Assembly: GCA_947630705.1 (NCBI GenBank)
Contig: CANRIK010000006.1
Location: 1 to 64,000, forward strand
DNA from: an uncultured Clostridia bacterium
Lineage (GTDB): Bacteria > Bacillota > Clostridia > Christensenellales > Borkfalkiaceae
Direction of reading: 5' to 3'
DNA: 64,000 nt
In this document: piece after piece, positions 17,397 to 24,832 of the stretch
Layout: every line of letters begins with the position of its first letter
Position numbering within the stretch: the first letter of the stretch is position 1
The notes under the pieces: model-generated
What the model saw: the letters and a program-made list of their open reading frames with translations, nothing else
Told to the model about the DNA's origin: nothing
The model's database searches: none
Translations under genes and position numbers: made by a program

Positions 17397-17432
17397 TTAG
17401 CGTAAATAATGAGATAGTTATAAAATAAGATA

Positions 17433-17475
17433 ATTAAAAAAATAAAAGCCGTGGGCGGCGCGCCGCCCACGGCTT
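17433..17475 (-). terminator. Terminator of gltA
   Basis: A perfect palindrome with 15-nt arms AAGCCGTGGGCGGCG / CGCCGCCCACGGCTT, followed on the minus strand by TTATTTTTTTAATT. Confidence 0.85.
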
Positions 17476-17487
17476 CGGCGTATTTAA

Positions 17488-18861
17488 TTATCTCTTGTCT
17501 ATCGGAACGTAGTTTCTGCGCTCTATTACGCATTCGTAGGCCGGACGGATTATTTTTCCGCCGCAGGTCAGCTCTTCCATTCTGTGCGCGCACCAGCCGG
17601 CTATTCGCGCAATGGCAAACAGCGGTGTGTACAGCGCTTCGGGAAGGTTCAGCATGGAATAGACAAATCCCGAATAGAAGTCAACGTTGGGATTTACGGG
17701 TTTATCCAGCTTTTTCTGTTCGCATATAAGTTTCGAAGCTACTCCGGCAATCGTGTTGTAGAGTTCGAATTCCTCTTCGAGCCCCTTTTCTTCCGCAAGT
17801 TTTCCGGCATAAATTTTCAAAACTTCGGCGCGAGGATCGGATATCGTATATATCGCGTGCCCTATGCCATAGACAAGTCCGGATCTGTCGAAAGCCTTTT
17901 TATCGAGTATTTTTTTAACGTAGTCGGTTATGGAACTCTCGTTGTGAGTTTTGACGTTCTCCTTTATGTTTTTTATCATCTGCATGACTTTGATGTTTGC
18001 GCCGCCGTGTTTGGGACCTTTCAGCGAGCCCAGCGAAGCCGCCGTAGATGAGTAGGTGTCCGTGCCGGTTGATGTGGCGAGATGAGTGGTGAACGTGGAG
18101 GCGTTTCCGCCGCCGTGGTCGGCGTGAAGTATTAAACTTACGTCCAGAACTTTGGCTTCGAGGTCGGTGAACGCCGAATCTTTTCTCAAAATATGTAGAA
18201 TATTCTGCGCATGCGAGTAGTCCGGTCTCGGTTTATGTATGATCAGCGAGCCGTCGTTGGAATTGTAATAGCGATAGGCTCTGTAAGAATAGGCGGCTAT
18301 AAGCGGCAGTTCGGCAATCAGAGCAAGACTCTGCCTCAAAACGTTGGAAATTGCCACGTTATCGGGGTCGGGGTCGTAGCTGTACAGATTGAGCACGCAC
18401 CTCGCAAGCATGTTCATCATGTCTTTCGAGGGCGATTTCATGATTACGTCTCTGACGAAGTTTCTGGGCAGCACTCTGAATTCCGCCAGCATCTCCGAAA
18501 ACTCCGCAAGTTCGTCCTCCGTGGGCAACTGACCGAAGAGCAGAAGATAGACTGTCTCTTCGAAACCGAACCGCTTTTCCTCGATACAGCTTTTAACAAG
18601 GTCTTTGACATTGTAACCGCGGTAGCAGAGCACGCCCGGGATGGGGGTCCTCACCCCGTCTTTCGTCTCCCACGAGGTAACTTCCGAAATTTCGGTGAGT
18701 CCGCAGAGCACGCCCTTGCCGTTCTTGTCGCGCAGACCGCGTTTGACATCGTATTTTTCGTACATCGACGAATCGATATTGTTGTTTGTCGTCGAAAGTC
18801 TCGAAAGTTCCGAAATGCGGTGCGAATATTTTACAATGAGGTTGGCTTCGTTGAAATCCAA
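17488..18861 (-). CDS. gltA: Citrate synthase
   Basis: 457-aa enzyme condensing acetyl-CoA and oxaloacetate to citrate. Diagnostic blocks are LHADHGGGNASTFTTH, GPKHGGAN with a catalytic His, GIGHAIYTISDPRAEVL, and NVDFYSGFVY with the catalytic Asp. The start is TTG at 18861, 7 nt after AAAGGAG; no ATG in a suitable place competes. An N-terminal extension of about 50 residues precedes the core, as in some clostridial forms. It has its own promoter and terminator and no other TCA-cycle genes beside it, so it may serve glutamate synthesis; that is inference. Confidence 0.95.
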   Translation of the reverse strand: MDFNEANLIVKYSHRISELSRLSTTNNNIDSSMYEKYDVKRGLRDKNGKGVLCGLTEISEVTSWETKDGVRTPIPGVLCYRGYNVKDLVKSCIEEKRFGFEETVYLLLFGQLPTEDELAEFSEMLAEFRVLPRNFVRDVIMKSPSKDMMNMLARCVLNLYSYDPDPDNVAISNVLRQSLALIAELPLIAAYSYRAYRYYNSNDGSLIIHKPRPDYSHAQNILHILRKDSAFTDLEAKVLDVSLILHADHGGGNASTFTTHLATSTGTDTYSSTAASLGSLKGPKHGGANIKVMQMIKNIKENVKTHNESSITDYVKKILDKKAFDRSGLVYGIGHAIYTISDPRAEVLKIYAGKLAEEKGLEEEFELYNTIAGVASKLICEQKKLDKPVNPNVDFYSGFVYSMLNLPEALYTPLFAIARIAGWCAHRMEELTCGGKIIRPAYECVIERRNYVPIDKR

Positions 18862-18914
18862 GTCACTTCTCCTTTAAATTTTTATAATTATTTAAAAATG
18901 CAATATTTAGGTAT

Positions 18915-18943
18915 ATTTTATCATAATCGGGAGGTAATGTCAA
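18915..18943 (-). promoter_or_regulatory. Promoter of gltA
   Basis: On the minus strand TTGACA, 17-bp spacer, TAAAAT. Its -35 box lies 9 bp from that of the divergent promoter at 18953. Confidence 0.8.
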
Positions 18944-18952
18944 CTTTGACCG

Positions 18953-18981
18953 TTGACAATATAAAAAAAGAGCGTTAAAAT
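18953..18981 (+). promoter_or_regulatory. Promoter of the partner-switching operon
   Basis: TTGACA, 17-bp spacer, TAAAAT; it mirrors the gltA promoter, and the two -35 boxes form an inverted repeat TGTCAA-9-TTGACA. Confidence 0.75.
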
Positions 18982-19046
18982 TAAGTTGAAAGTTTTGCGT
19001 TTTTATACGGCATTTTAAGGTTATATAAAAGGTAAAGGAGTATTTT

Positions 19047-19355
19047 ATGCAACAGGTTAAACTTGTATCCGCCGAAAAAGAGCTCAAATTCTCCCTTTCG
19101 GGGGAAATAGACGCCGCCACGAGCGAAGATTTCTTCGCGCAGGTCTGCGCCGCTTACGGACACGACAAAAAAGACGTGCTCTTCGACTGTTCCGCGCTGA
19201 CTTTCATAGACAGCACGACTCTCGGAACTTTCGTAAAAATATTCAAAAAGCTCAAAGCCGACGGCTACGGTATGGCGCTCGAACATGTGCGTCCCAACGT
19301 TAAAAAGCTGTTCGATATCTGCGCCCTCAATACCCTTATGGAGATACGTCCATGA
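19047..19355 (+). CDS. STAS-domain anti-anti-sigma factor (RsbV/SpoIIAA-like)
   Basis: 102-aa cytoplasmic protein predicted to bind an anti-sigma factor and free the sigma factor when unphosphorylated. The STAS fold is seen in LKFSLSGEIDAATSEDFF and in DCSALTFIDSTTLGTFVKIFKKLKADG, where IDST holds the expected phosphorylation site (DSSGLG in RsbV/SpoIIAA). AAAGG precedes the ATG. It is the first gene of four that overlap by ATGA or TTGA, which fits a switch kept in fixed proportions. Confidence 0.88.
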   Translation: MQQVKLVSAEKELKFSLSGEIDAATSEDFFAQVCAAYGHDKKDVLFDCSALTFIDSTTLGTFVKIFKKLKADGYGMALEHVRPNVKKLFDICALNTLMEIRP

Positions 19356-19696
19356 AAGAATTGCAAGTCAGATTTCATCTTCTCGACAGCGCCTATATGA
19401 CGGCTCTGCGCCTCGTCGCCGGAGCCGTATGCTCCGCGCACGACGTGGACATAGACGCGGCAGAGGACTTTAAAGTGTGCGTTACGGAGAGCGTTATAAT
19501 TTTGAAAAACTGCGGTTTTGACGCCGTAAACGTCACTTTCGGCGGCGACGGCGTGTGCTGTACCGTAGAAGGCGAGGGCGGCAATCCGATTGCCGGCGAA
19601 AACGAGTTTTCGCTTGCGCTCATTTCCGCGCTTGTGGGCAGTTGCGATATTTCGAAGCGCGGAGAGATAATCGAGAGAGTTACATTGAAATTATGA
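19352..19696 (+). CDS. Degenerate HATPase-like (RsbW/SpoIIAB-like) protein
   Basis: 114-aa protein at the place where an anti-sigma kinase is usually coded. Its first half lines up with SpoIIAB: DFKVCVTESV matches the start of the N box. However, the Mg-binding Asn of the N box is replaced (ESVII instead of EAVTN), the G1 DxGxG is GEGGNP, and the glycine-rich lid is missing. It probably cannot bind ATP normally. It may be a binding-only anti-sigma factor or a regulator of the kinase coded two genes downstream. The family assignment is by alignment in my head plus context and is not certain. Confidence 0.6.
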   Translation: MKELQVRFHLLDSAYMTALRLVAGAVCSAHDVDIDAAEDFKVCVTESVIILKNCGFDAVNVTFGGDGVCCTVEGEGGNPIAGENEFSLALISALVGSCDISKRGEIIERVTLKL

Positions 19697-20424
19697 CGGA
19701 AGAAAAGGACATCGACGGACTGTTTGCGGAATATAAGCGTACGGGCGACGTCGCCCTTCGCAACAGGATAGTCGAGCATTATCTTTATATTGCCGAAATA
19801 CTTGCTAAAAAGTTTTCCGGCAGAGGAGTGGAGTACGACGACCTCTATCAGGTCGCCGTAGAGTCGCTCATCGCTGGGGTTGAGAAATTCGACCCCGATT
19901 TGGGCAACCGTTTTACCACCTACATAACTCCCACGATAACGGGCAATATAAAGAACTACTTCCGCGATTATTCCCGTTCCGTGCGCCTTCCGAGGCGGAT
20001 ATACACCGTAGCGGCAAAAGTCCGCGAGGCCACCGACAAATTTTTCCGCGAAAACGGCTCCAAACCTACCGTAAAACAGCTTTCGGAGCTCATCGGAGTG
20101 GACGAAGAACTCATAATAGAGGCGCTCGAATGTAGGGCTCCCGTCAGTCTCGATTTGAAGGTGAACGCTCCCGACGGCGGCGACGAAGCCCCTTTGTACG
20201 AGGTCATAAGCGACGGCGGCAACTCCTTTGAGAAATTCGAGGACTCCGAGGCTTTGCGCACGGAAATCAAAAAGCTCGACCCCACCGAGCAGAAAGTGGT
20301 GTCGTTGCGCTTTTTGCAGGGAAAATCGCAGTCCGAAGTCGGCAAAATTCTCGGCGTCAGCCAGATGTTCGTCTCGCGCGCGGAGAGAAAAATCGTAGAA
20401 AAGTTAAAGGAAGCGTTGCTTTGA
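19693..20424 (+). CDS. SigB/SigF-family RNA polymerase sigma factor
   Basis: 243-aa sigma-70 family group 3 factor. Region 2 is LRNRIVEHYLYIAEILAKKF...YDDLYQVAVESL...FDPDLGNRFTTYITPTITGNIKNYFRD, followed by SVRLPRRIY. The TPTI and VRLPRR forms look more like the SigB / actinobacterial SigF general-stress type than clostridial SigF. Region 3 follows, and region 4 is LDPTEQKVVSLRFLQGKSQSEVGKILGVSQMFVSRAERKI. The start ATG at 19693 overlaps the previous stop. A partner-switching control by the neighbours is inferred. Its target promoters are not known. Confidence 0.9.
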   Translation: MTEEKDIDGLFAEYKRTGDVALRNRIVEHYLYIAEILAKKFSGRGVEYDDLYQVAVESLIAGVEKFDPDLGNRFTTYITPTITGNIKNYFRDYSRSVRLPRRIYTVAAKVREATDKFFRENGSKPTVKQLSELIGVDEELIIEALECRAPVSLDLKVNAPDGGDEAPLYEVISDGGNSFEKFEDSEALRTEIKKLDPTEQKVVSLRFLQGKSQSEVGKILGVSQMFVSRAERKIVEKLKEALL

Positions 20425-20789
20425 TTACGTTTAAGGTGAACAACTTAAAAGCCATGAGCTCCCAGATAGCGCTCTTCGCCGATTTTTTAAAATCTTGCGA
20501 CATTTCTGACGAGGACGTGTTTTTGAGCCGTCTGGTCTCGTGCGAACTTATTTCAAACGTCATTCGCCACAGCGGAGAAGAGGCGCAGTTCGAGGGCGAG
20601 CTCATGCCGGATAAGATATCCATAACCGTCACGGCGCGGAGCCAGTCGTTTATAGAGCTCAATCCGTCCGCTCCCGACGTTCTCTCCGAAAGCGGCAGAG
20701 GTCTGTATATAATAAACGCCGTAAGCATGAACGGAATAGAGCGCGGCGACGGCGGAAAACTTACCGTCTGCATAAAGCGAACGCGCTGA
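20421..20789 (+). CDS. HATPase anti-sigma factor (RsbW-like serine kinase)
   Basis: 122-aa GHKL-fold protein. The N box SRLVSCELISNVIRHSG keeps the Glu and Asn needed for Mg-ATP, and SESGRGLYIINAVS is the G2 lid; the G1 motif is poorly kept (FIELNPSAP). It is the better candidate for the working anti-sigma kinase of this operon. The start is TTG at 20421, overlapping the sigma stop codon, with AAAGGAAG upstream; an ATG at 20454 would cut into the fold. Usual order in Bacillus is STAS-kinase-sigma; a kinase after the sigma gene is a difference. Confidence 0.75.
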   Translation: MITFKVNNLKAMSSQIALFADFLKSCDISDEDVFLSRLVSCELISNVIRHSGEEAQFEGELMPDKISITVTARSQSFIELNPSAPDVLSESGRGLYIINAVSMNGIERGDGGKLTVCIKRTR

Positions 20790-20896
20790 TAAACTTAACA
20801 CATATCCGCAAAACCGCATATATTTAAGCGTTTTCGTACAATATTTCGGGCAGTCGGATTGTTCCGAAATTTCCGTAAAACAATAAGTGAATAACC

Positions 20897-20934
20897 ATAA
20901 AAAAGAGCGCCGACTTCCGAAAGGAAGTCGGCGC
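20897..20934 (-). terminator. Terminator of the multi-pass membrane protein gene
   Basis: Perfect 12-bp stem GCGCCGACTTCC / GGAAGTCGGCGC with a GAAA loop; on the minus strand it is followed by TCTTTTTTATGG. Confidence 0.85.
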
Positions 20935-20958
20935 AAATCAATGTGTCGAAAATATTTA

Positions 20959-22398
20959 TCAGCCGTTGAGACTTGCTTCTTCGTAAAGTTTGCTCATAAG
21001 TCCGTCGGTGACGACGCTGCGCACGCGCGCGAGGTAAATGAATATAGAAGAGAAGAACTTGGAATTGTCTCCGCCCACAACATAGTCGGGAATGACAAGC
21101 AGACTTTCCGTGTTTTTTTCAAGGAACAGTCTTGCAAATTCCACCTTTTCCTCGTTGGTAAGTTTGCGGATAAAGCTGTCCGACGGGCCGTTGTAGATGG
21201 TGTTTACGTTGTAAACAACGTTTCTCGTCTCTATTACGGAATTGGGTGCGCTCTCCGCAACGGGAGTCTCCGCGACGGGAACGTAATCGGCGGAATTGCC
21301 GGACTCCGTCTCCGCGACGGGAACCTCTGCCGTCTCTTCCGAACTTTCGGGTCTGAACACCGCCAGTCTTATTATGGCGATTACCAACTGCGCAAGGGTC
21401 AAAGCAAACAGCAGATAGAAGTACAGTCCGTAGCTTCCGAGAGAGGTGAAAATGGATATTGCCAGCGCAATAAACGCCACAATCTGCACGGTATATCTGA
21501 TAAGATTGCATACGAGCATGAATTTTCTCGTCTTTTTGCCCAGCCCGAGCATGTCGAACAGGAGATTTATGCAGACGAGAATGACTGTGGTAAGAGCAAT
21601 AAAGTGCACGATGGATACGCCGATTTCGCCGGAGGCGAGAATTGCCGGATTGACTATGAGAACCATAATCAAATCACTGCCGTAAAATTCCTGTCCGCCG
21701 AAGGAATACAGCGCCGCCGCCGTTTCAAAGGGGCGCGGACCCTTCATTCCGTTGGCAATACCCTCTGCTACCGGCGCAAGCACGGGTATGCTGTTTGCGA
21801 GATTCACTATGCCGAACAGTACGGCTATGAGGGAGAGGAGAAAAGTTATCAGCTTTATCACTCCCGATTTTCCCAAATATATTATGCTCTGTATTACGAG
21901 CATAATCACCGTAACAGCGAAAGCCGCGATGACCGTCAGATTCCAGTATGCGCTGTTCGTGGCGAACATTACGGCAACGAGCGGAAGCAGTACGAAAAGG
22001 ACTATGGTCTCCGCAACCGCCGCTATTTTTCTTGCCGTAGCCTTGTGTTTTCTTGATACGAACATGGGTATCAGAAGCACAATCGCCGCAACGGTTACCA
22101 ATGCATACAGGAGAAGGAGAAGCGCGCCTATGTTGAAGAACGCGCCTCCGAGCGCAACGGGAAAGTCAAATGCCGGCGTGAGCGGAGAGCCGAAAGGCAA
22201 TCCGCCTTGCAATATTCCCAACGCTTCGAGCGCGCCGGTCAACTGCAATATGGGCATCTCGTTGAATTTCATGCCTTCCGTGAACGTCAGGGGAGTCACG
22301 GGAAGCGTCAGCCCGATTATAAGAAATACCGCCGCAATTATATATGTTACGATCGCGGGAGTTTTACTTACGAGCTTAATCGTTTTTGCCATAAGCAT
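20959..22398 (-). CDS. Multi-pass membrane protein with C-terminal cytosolic domain, unknown
   Basis: 479-aa protein with about nine or ten hydrophobic segments in residues 10-350 and a charged tail. The tail has a short Val-Pro-Ala-Glu-Thr repeat (VPVAET twice) and ends in a compact region around SDSFIRKLTNEEKVEFARLFLEK. I do not recognise the family. The ATG at 22398 has GGAGA upstream; an ATG two codons later is possible. It has its own promoter and terminator, and the neighbours give no hint of function. Confidence 0.7.
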   Translation of the reverse strand: MLMAKTIKLVSKTPAIVTYIIAAVFLIIGLTLPVTPLTFTEGMKFNEMPILQLTGALEALGILQGGLPFGSPLTPAFDFPVALGGAFFNIGALLLLLYALVTVAAIVLLIPMFVSRKHKATARKIAAVAETIVLFVLLPLVAVMFATNSAYWNLTVIAAFAVTVIMLVIQSIIYLGKSGVIKLITFLLSLIAVLFGIVNLANSIPVLAPVAEGIANGMKGPRPFETAAALYSFGGQEFYGSDLIMVLIVNPAILASGEIGVSIVHFIALTTVILVCINLLFDMLGLGKKTRKFMLVCNLIRYTVQIVAFIALAISIFTSLGSYGLYFYLLFALTLAQLVIAIIRLAVFRPESSEETAEVPVAETESGNSADYVPVAETPVAESAPNSVIETRNVVYNVNTIYNGPSDSFIRKLTNEEKVEFARLFLEKNTESLLVIPDYVVGGDNSKFFSSIFIYLARVRSVVTDGLMSKLYEEASLNG

Positions 22399-22452
22399 CT
22401 ATCTCCGAAAATTTTGAAAGTTATCAGTAATTCAAACTATGATGTGATATTA

Positions 22453-22481
22453 ATTTTAATACAACGCGCGGATATTGTCAA
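22453..22481 (-). promoter_or_regulatory. Promoter of the membrane protein gene
   Basis: On the minus strand TTGACA, 17-bp spacer, TAAAAT, about 55 bp before the start codon. Confidence 0.8.
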
Positions 22482-22523
22482 GAAATAATCCGCATTTTTT
22501 TGCGTTGATTAAAGGATATTATG

Positions 22524-22550
22524 GGGGCAATCGCAAAAATTGCCCCTTTT
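22524..22550 (+). terminator. Orphan intrinsic terminator
   Basis: GGGGCAAT / ATTGCCCC followed by TTTT. It lies between two divergent genes where no plus-strand transcript is expected. Confidence 0.55.
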
Positions 22551-22645
22551 AAGAGCAGTTTGCGCAAAATAAAATAAATTATTTCCGTAATGCGCGCACG
22601 CTACGTTTACATATTACGATTTCTTTTTTCTTTTTGACAAAGCTG

Positions 22646-22674
22646 TTGCAAAACGGTTTCATGTTTGATATAAT
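22646..22674 (+). promoter_or_regulatory. Promoter of the HTH gene
   Basis: TTGCAA, 17-bp spacer, TATAAT, 22 bp before the ATG at 22697. Confidence 0.75.
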
Positions 22675-22696
22675 TCTGTATGAGAGGAAAAACGAT

Positions 22697-23056
22697 ATGA
22701 ATTCCGAAAAAAACAATCCGACGTACGGCGTTTCCGACGATAAAGCGTCCATAAAATTGATAGGTTTCGACGAGGCGCTTTCCAACCTCACTAAATCGCA
22801 GCGCGAAAAACTGATTTCCGGTTACGACATAAAGAGTCTTGCAAAGGTTTTCGAGGACGGCGGACTTATGCAGACCATCAAAACTTTTTTCAAAAACGGT
22901 ATGAACGTTTCGCGTACGGCAAAAATATTATATATGCACAGAAACACGCTCATTTACAAACTGAACGCGATAAAGAAACTTACGGGGTTCGATCTGCGCG
23001 ATTTCGACATGGCCGTGACTTTCAGTATCTTGCATAATTTATATCTTATGAAATGA
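22697..23056 (+). CDS. PucR-type helix-turn-helix protein without sensor domain
   Basis: 119-aa probable DNA-binding regulator. The second half, LMQTIKTFFKNGMNVSRTAKILYMHRNTLIYKLNAIKKLTGFDLRDFDMAVTFSILHNL, is the C-terminal HTH of PucR/CdaR proteins. The usual N-terminal sensor part is absent; only ~55 residues precede the HTH. The ATG at 22697 has GAGAGGAAA upstream, and the longer ORF would start inside the promoter. It is 6 bp before the S41 protease gene, so it may control or share expression with it. It may need a partner to sense a signal. Confidence 0.8.
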   Translation: MNSEKNNPTYGVSDDKASIKLIGFDEALSNLTKSQREKLISGYDIKSLAKVFEDGGLMQTIKTFFKNGMNVSRTAKILYMHRNTLIYKLNAIKKLTGFDLRDFDMAVTFSILHNLYLMK

Positions 23057-23062
23057 GGTTCT

Positions 23063-24364
23063 ATGAGTAGAAAAAGTCGATACGTATTGAGATTTTTAAG
23101 TATATGTGCCGCGGCAGCGGTAATATTTTCGGCAGTTTTTATGTCCGCGTGCGCATTTTCGCGAGAGGATTGGGTCAGGGACATGATCGAGAAGTACTAT
23201 TACCGATTCGACGGCGACTATTCCTCCGTCAGCGGAATGGACGGATTGAGCGTTGACGAAATGATAGCCCGTCTCGACCGTTACAGTACCTTTTACACCG
23301 CAGAAAAATATAAGCAGGTGCTCTCGCAGAACGAGGGACATAAAACTGGCATTGGTCTGAACGTCGAGCAGGGCGAAAACTGCGTACTCGTTGATTCGGT
23401 GATCGGCGGTTCGCCGTCCGAAGCCGCCGGAATAAAGTCGGGCATGCGCATAGTTTCCGTCTCTTTCGACGGCATTGAAAGCCGGATGACCTCGAAGGAC
23501 GATTTTATGAACTTTGTCGCCTCCGTTCCCGTCGGAGAATCCACCGCCTTGACCTTTTCGGACGGTTTTACCGCGGAAGTATCAAAAATCGAGTATACGG
23601 CAAGCTACGTGCAAATGTACCTCGACGAATGTAACTACTCCTTCGTTTATGAAGGAGGAGAACGCGTTATCGTCAAAGGGGACGCCGGCATAGCCGGACT
23701 TCCGAAGAACGCGGCGTACGTGCATATTTCGCAATTTTACGGCAACGCGGCGGAGGAACTGCACGAGCTCGCCAAAATCTTCAACGACAGACGTTGCGAT
23801 TCGCTTATACTCGACTTGCGCGGCAACGGCGGCGGCTATGTAAACGTTTTGGCGGCGGTGGGGGGACTCTTCACTTCGGCGGTATACGGCGGCGACGCGG
23901 TGGCTATGCGAGCCAGATACAAAGATAACTCCGAAGATATAGTAAAATGCGTCCGTTACTCCTCCGACGTGTTCTCTTCCGACGTGAAAGTTTACGCCAT
24001 GGCGGACTCTGATACCGCAAGCGCTTCCGAGGCTCTGCTGGGTGTGCTCGTCAGTTATAATATTTTGGAATACAAAAATATATTCCTTACGGAGTACGCC
24101 GACGAGCCCGTCCGCACCTACGGCAAGGGCATAATGCAGACAATGTTGACCGACGCTTCGGGTGAAGCTCTGAAATTGACCGTCGCCGGAGTTTATTGGC
24201 AGAACGGCAAAACCGTTCACGACGTTGGACTGACTTTGGCCGACGGCTGTCGGGCCGCCCCCGCTTCGGACAGAGTAGTGAGCGTCGGCTATGACGACGA
24301 AATACTGCCCGTTATCGCCGCAATCGAAGAGGAGAACTCAAAAGCGGCGGAGCCGACCGAGTAA
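23063..24364 (+). CDS. S41-family (CtpA-like) processing protease, lipoprotein
   Basis: 433-aa exported serine protease. The signal peptide ends FMSAC with Cys30 as lipid site. A PDZ domain spans roughly residues 95-175 (GIGLNVEQGENCVLVDSVI). The peptidase core has LDLRGNGGGYV, the catalytic Ser in SDTASASEALLG, and the catalytic Lys in RTYGKGIMQ. Such proteases trim C-termini of envelope or signalling proteins, and some act in sporulation. It is likely anchored outside the membrane by its lipid and follows the HTH gene directly. The target is unknown. Confidence 0.92.
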   Translation: MSRKSRYVLRFLSICAAAAVIFSAVFMSACAFSREDWVRDMIEKYYYRFDGDYSSVSGMDGLSVDEMIARLDRYSTFYTAEKYKQVLSQNEGHKTGIGLNVEQGENCVLVDSVIGGSPSEAAGIKSGMRIVSVSFDGIESRMTSKDDFMNFVASVPVGESTALTFSDGFTAEVSKIEYTASYVQMYLDECNYSFVYEGGERVIVKGDAGIAGLPKNAAYVHISQFYGNAAEELHELAKIFNDRRCDSLILDLRGNGGGYVNVLAAVGGLFTSAVYGGDAVAMRARYKDNSEDIVKCVRYSSDVFSSDVKVYAMADSDTASASEALLGVLVSYNILEYKNIFLTEYADEPVRTYGKGIMQTMLTDASGEALKLTVAGVYWQNGKTVHDVGLTLADGCRAAPASDRVVSVGYDDEILPVIAAIEEENSKAAEPTE

Positions 24365-24619
24365 TAAGTCGTTGGCCGACCGCATAATAAGTCGTTAATT
24401 TACGTAAAAAGAGTTTGCATGCCGACGGGCACGCAGAGGCGCCGCGAGACCGCGCTTTACCGAGGAGCGAAGCGCGGCATATGTTTTTATGCGGTATATG
24501 CCTTTATGCGGCAGGCGTCTTTAAAAACTGCGGTAGACGCCTTTAAAAGCCGCCTTTAAAATAAAAAATCGTACCCCATATATAATCTGTGGGCGGCGCA
24601 CACTGCGCCGCCCACATTT
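24365..24619. other. Gene-free stretch with decayed repeats and hairpins
   Basis: ATAAGTCGTT occurs twice at 24366-24395. A stem CCGCGCTT / AAGCGCGG lies near 24450-24480. Then comes a degenerate tandem series of TTTAAAA-GCGG-GACGCC type units up to 24565, and a strong hairpin at 24589-24615. No ORF or tRNA was found. It separates convergent genes. Confidence 0.5.
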
Positions 24620-24620
24620 T
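24589..24620 (+). terminator. Terminator-like hairpin between convergent genes
   Basis: Perfect 11-bp stem GTGGGCGGCGC / GCGCCGCCCAC with an ACACT loop; only ATTTTC follows, so its strength as a terminator is uncertain. Confidence 0.5.
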
Positions 24621-24832
24621 CAGTCGGGCCGCCTCACGTTTTTTATGCGACGGGCGTTGAAAATAATGCACACGAGAAATCCTCCCTCCGAACGGGTGAG
24701 TTCGACGCCGCACTCGCCGTCCGTTTCGAAATATTCGTCCGCAACTCTTTTGAAATCCTTTAAAAACAGCTCTTTTTCGAGGTCGGTCATGTCCTCCCTG
24801 TCCAGCGACAGCATTCTTGTAACCGCGTTCAT
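24620..24832 (-). CDS. 70-aa partner of the MinD/CpaE-like ATPase, perhaps MinE-like
   Basis: The ATG at 24832 overlaps the ATPase stop (ATGA) and has GGGAGAG upstream; the longer ORF start at 24967 is rejected. The pattern LKDFKRVADEYFETDGECGVELTRSEGGFLVCIIFNARRI vaguely recalls the topological-specificity half of MinE (a helix followed by two strands). Length is close to MinE (80-90 aa), but the N-terminal membrane helix typical of MinE is not clear. MinE is suggested mainly by position after a MinD-like gene. Low certainty on function, higher on being a gene. Confidence 0.6.
   Translation of the reverse strand: MNAVTRMLSLDREDMTDLEKELFLKDFKRVADEYFETDGECGVELTRSEGGFLVCIIFNARRIKNVRRPD

Noticed and set aside
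20887-22056. 389-aa plus-strand ORF opposite the membrane protein
   Set aside because: Tyr/Arg/Gly-rich shadow of hydrophobic codons; the minus-strand gene has promoter, Shine-Dalgarno and terminator.
24430-24485. A tRNA-like fold (ATGCCG...CGGCAT closing stem)
   Set aside because: No anticodon arm, T-loop or CCA end can be fitted.
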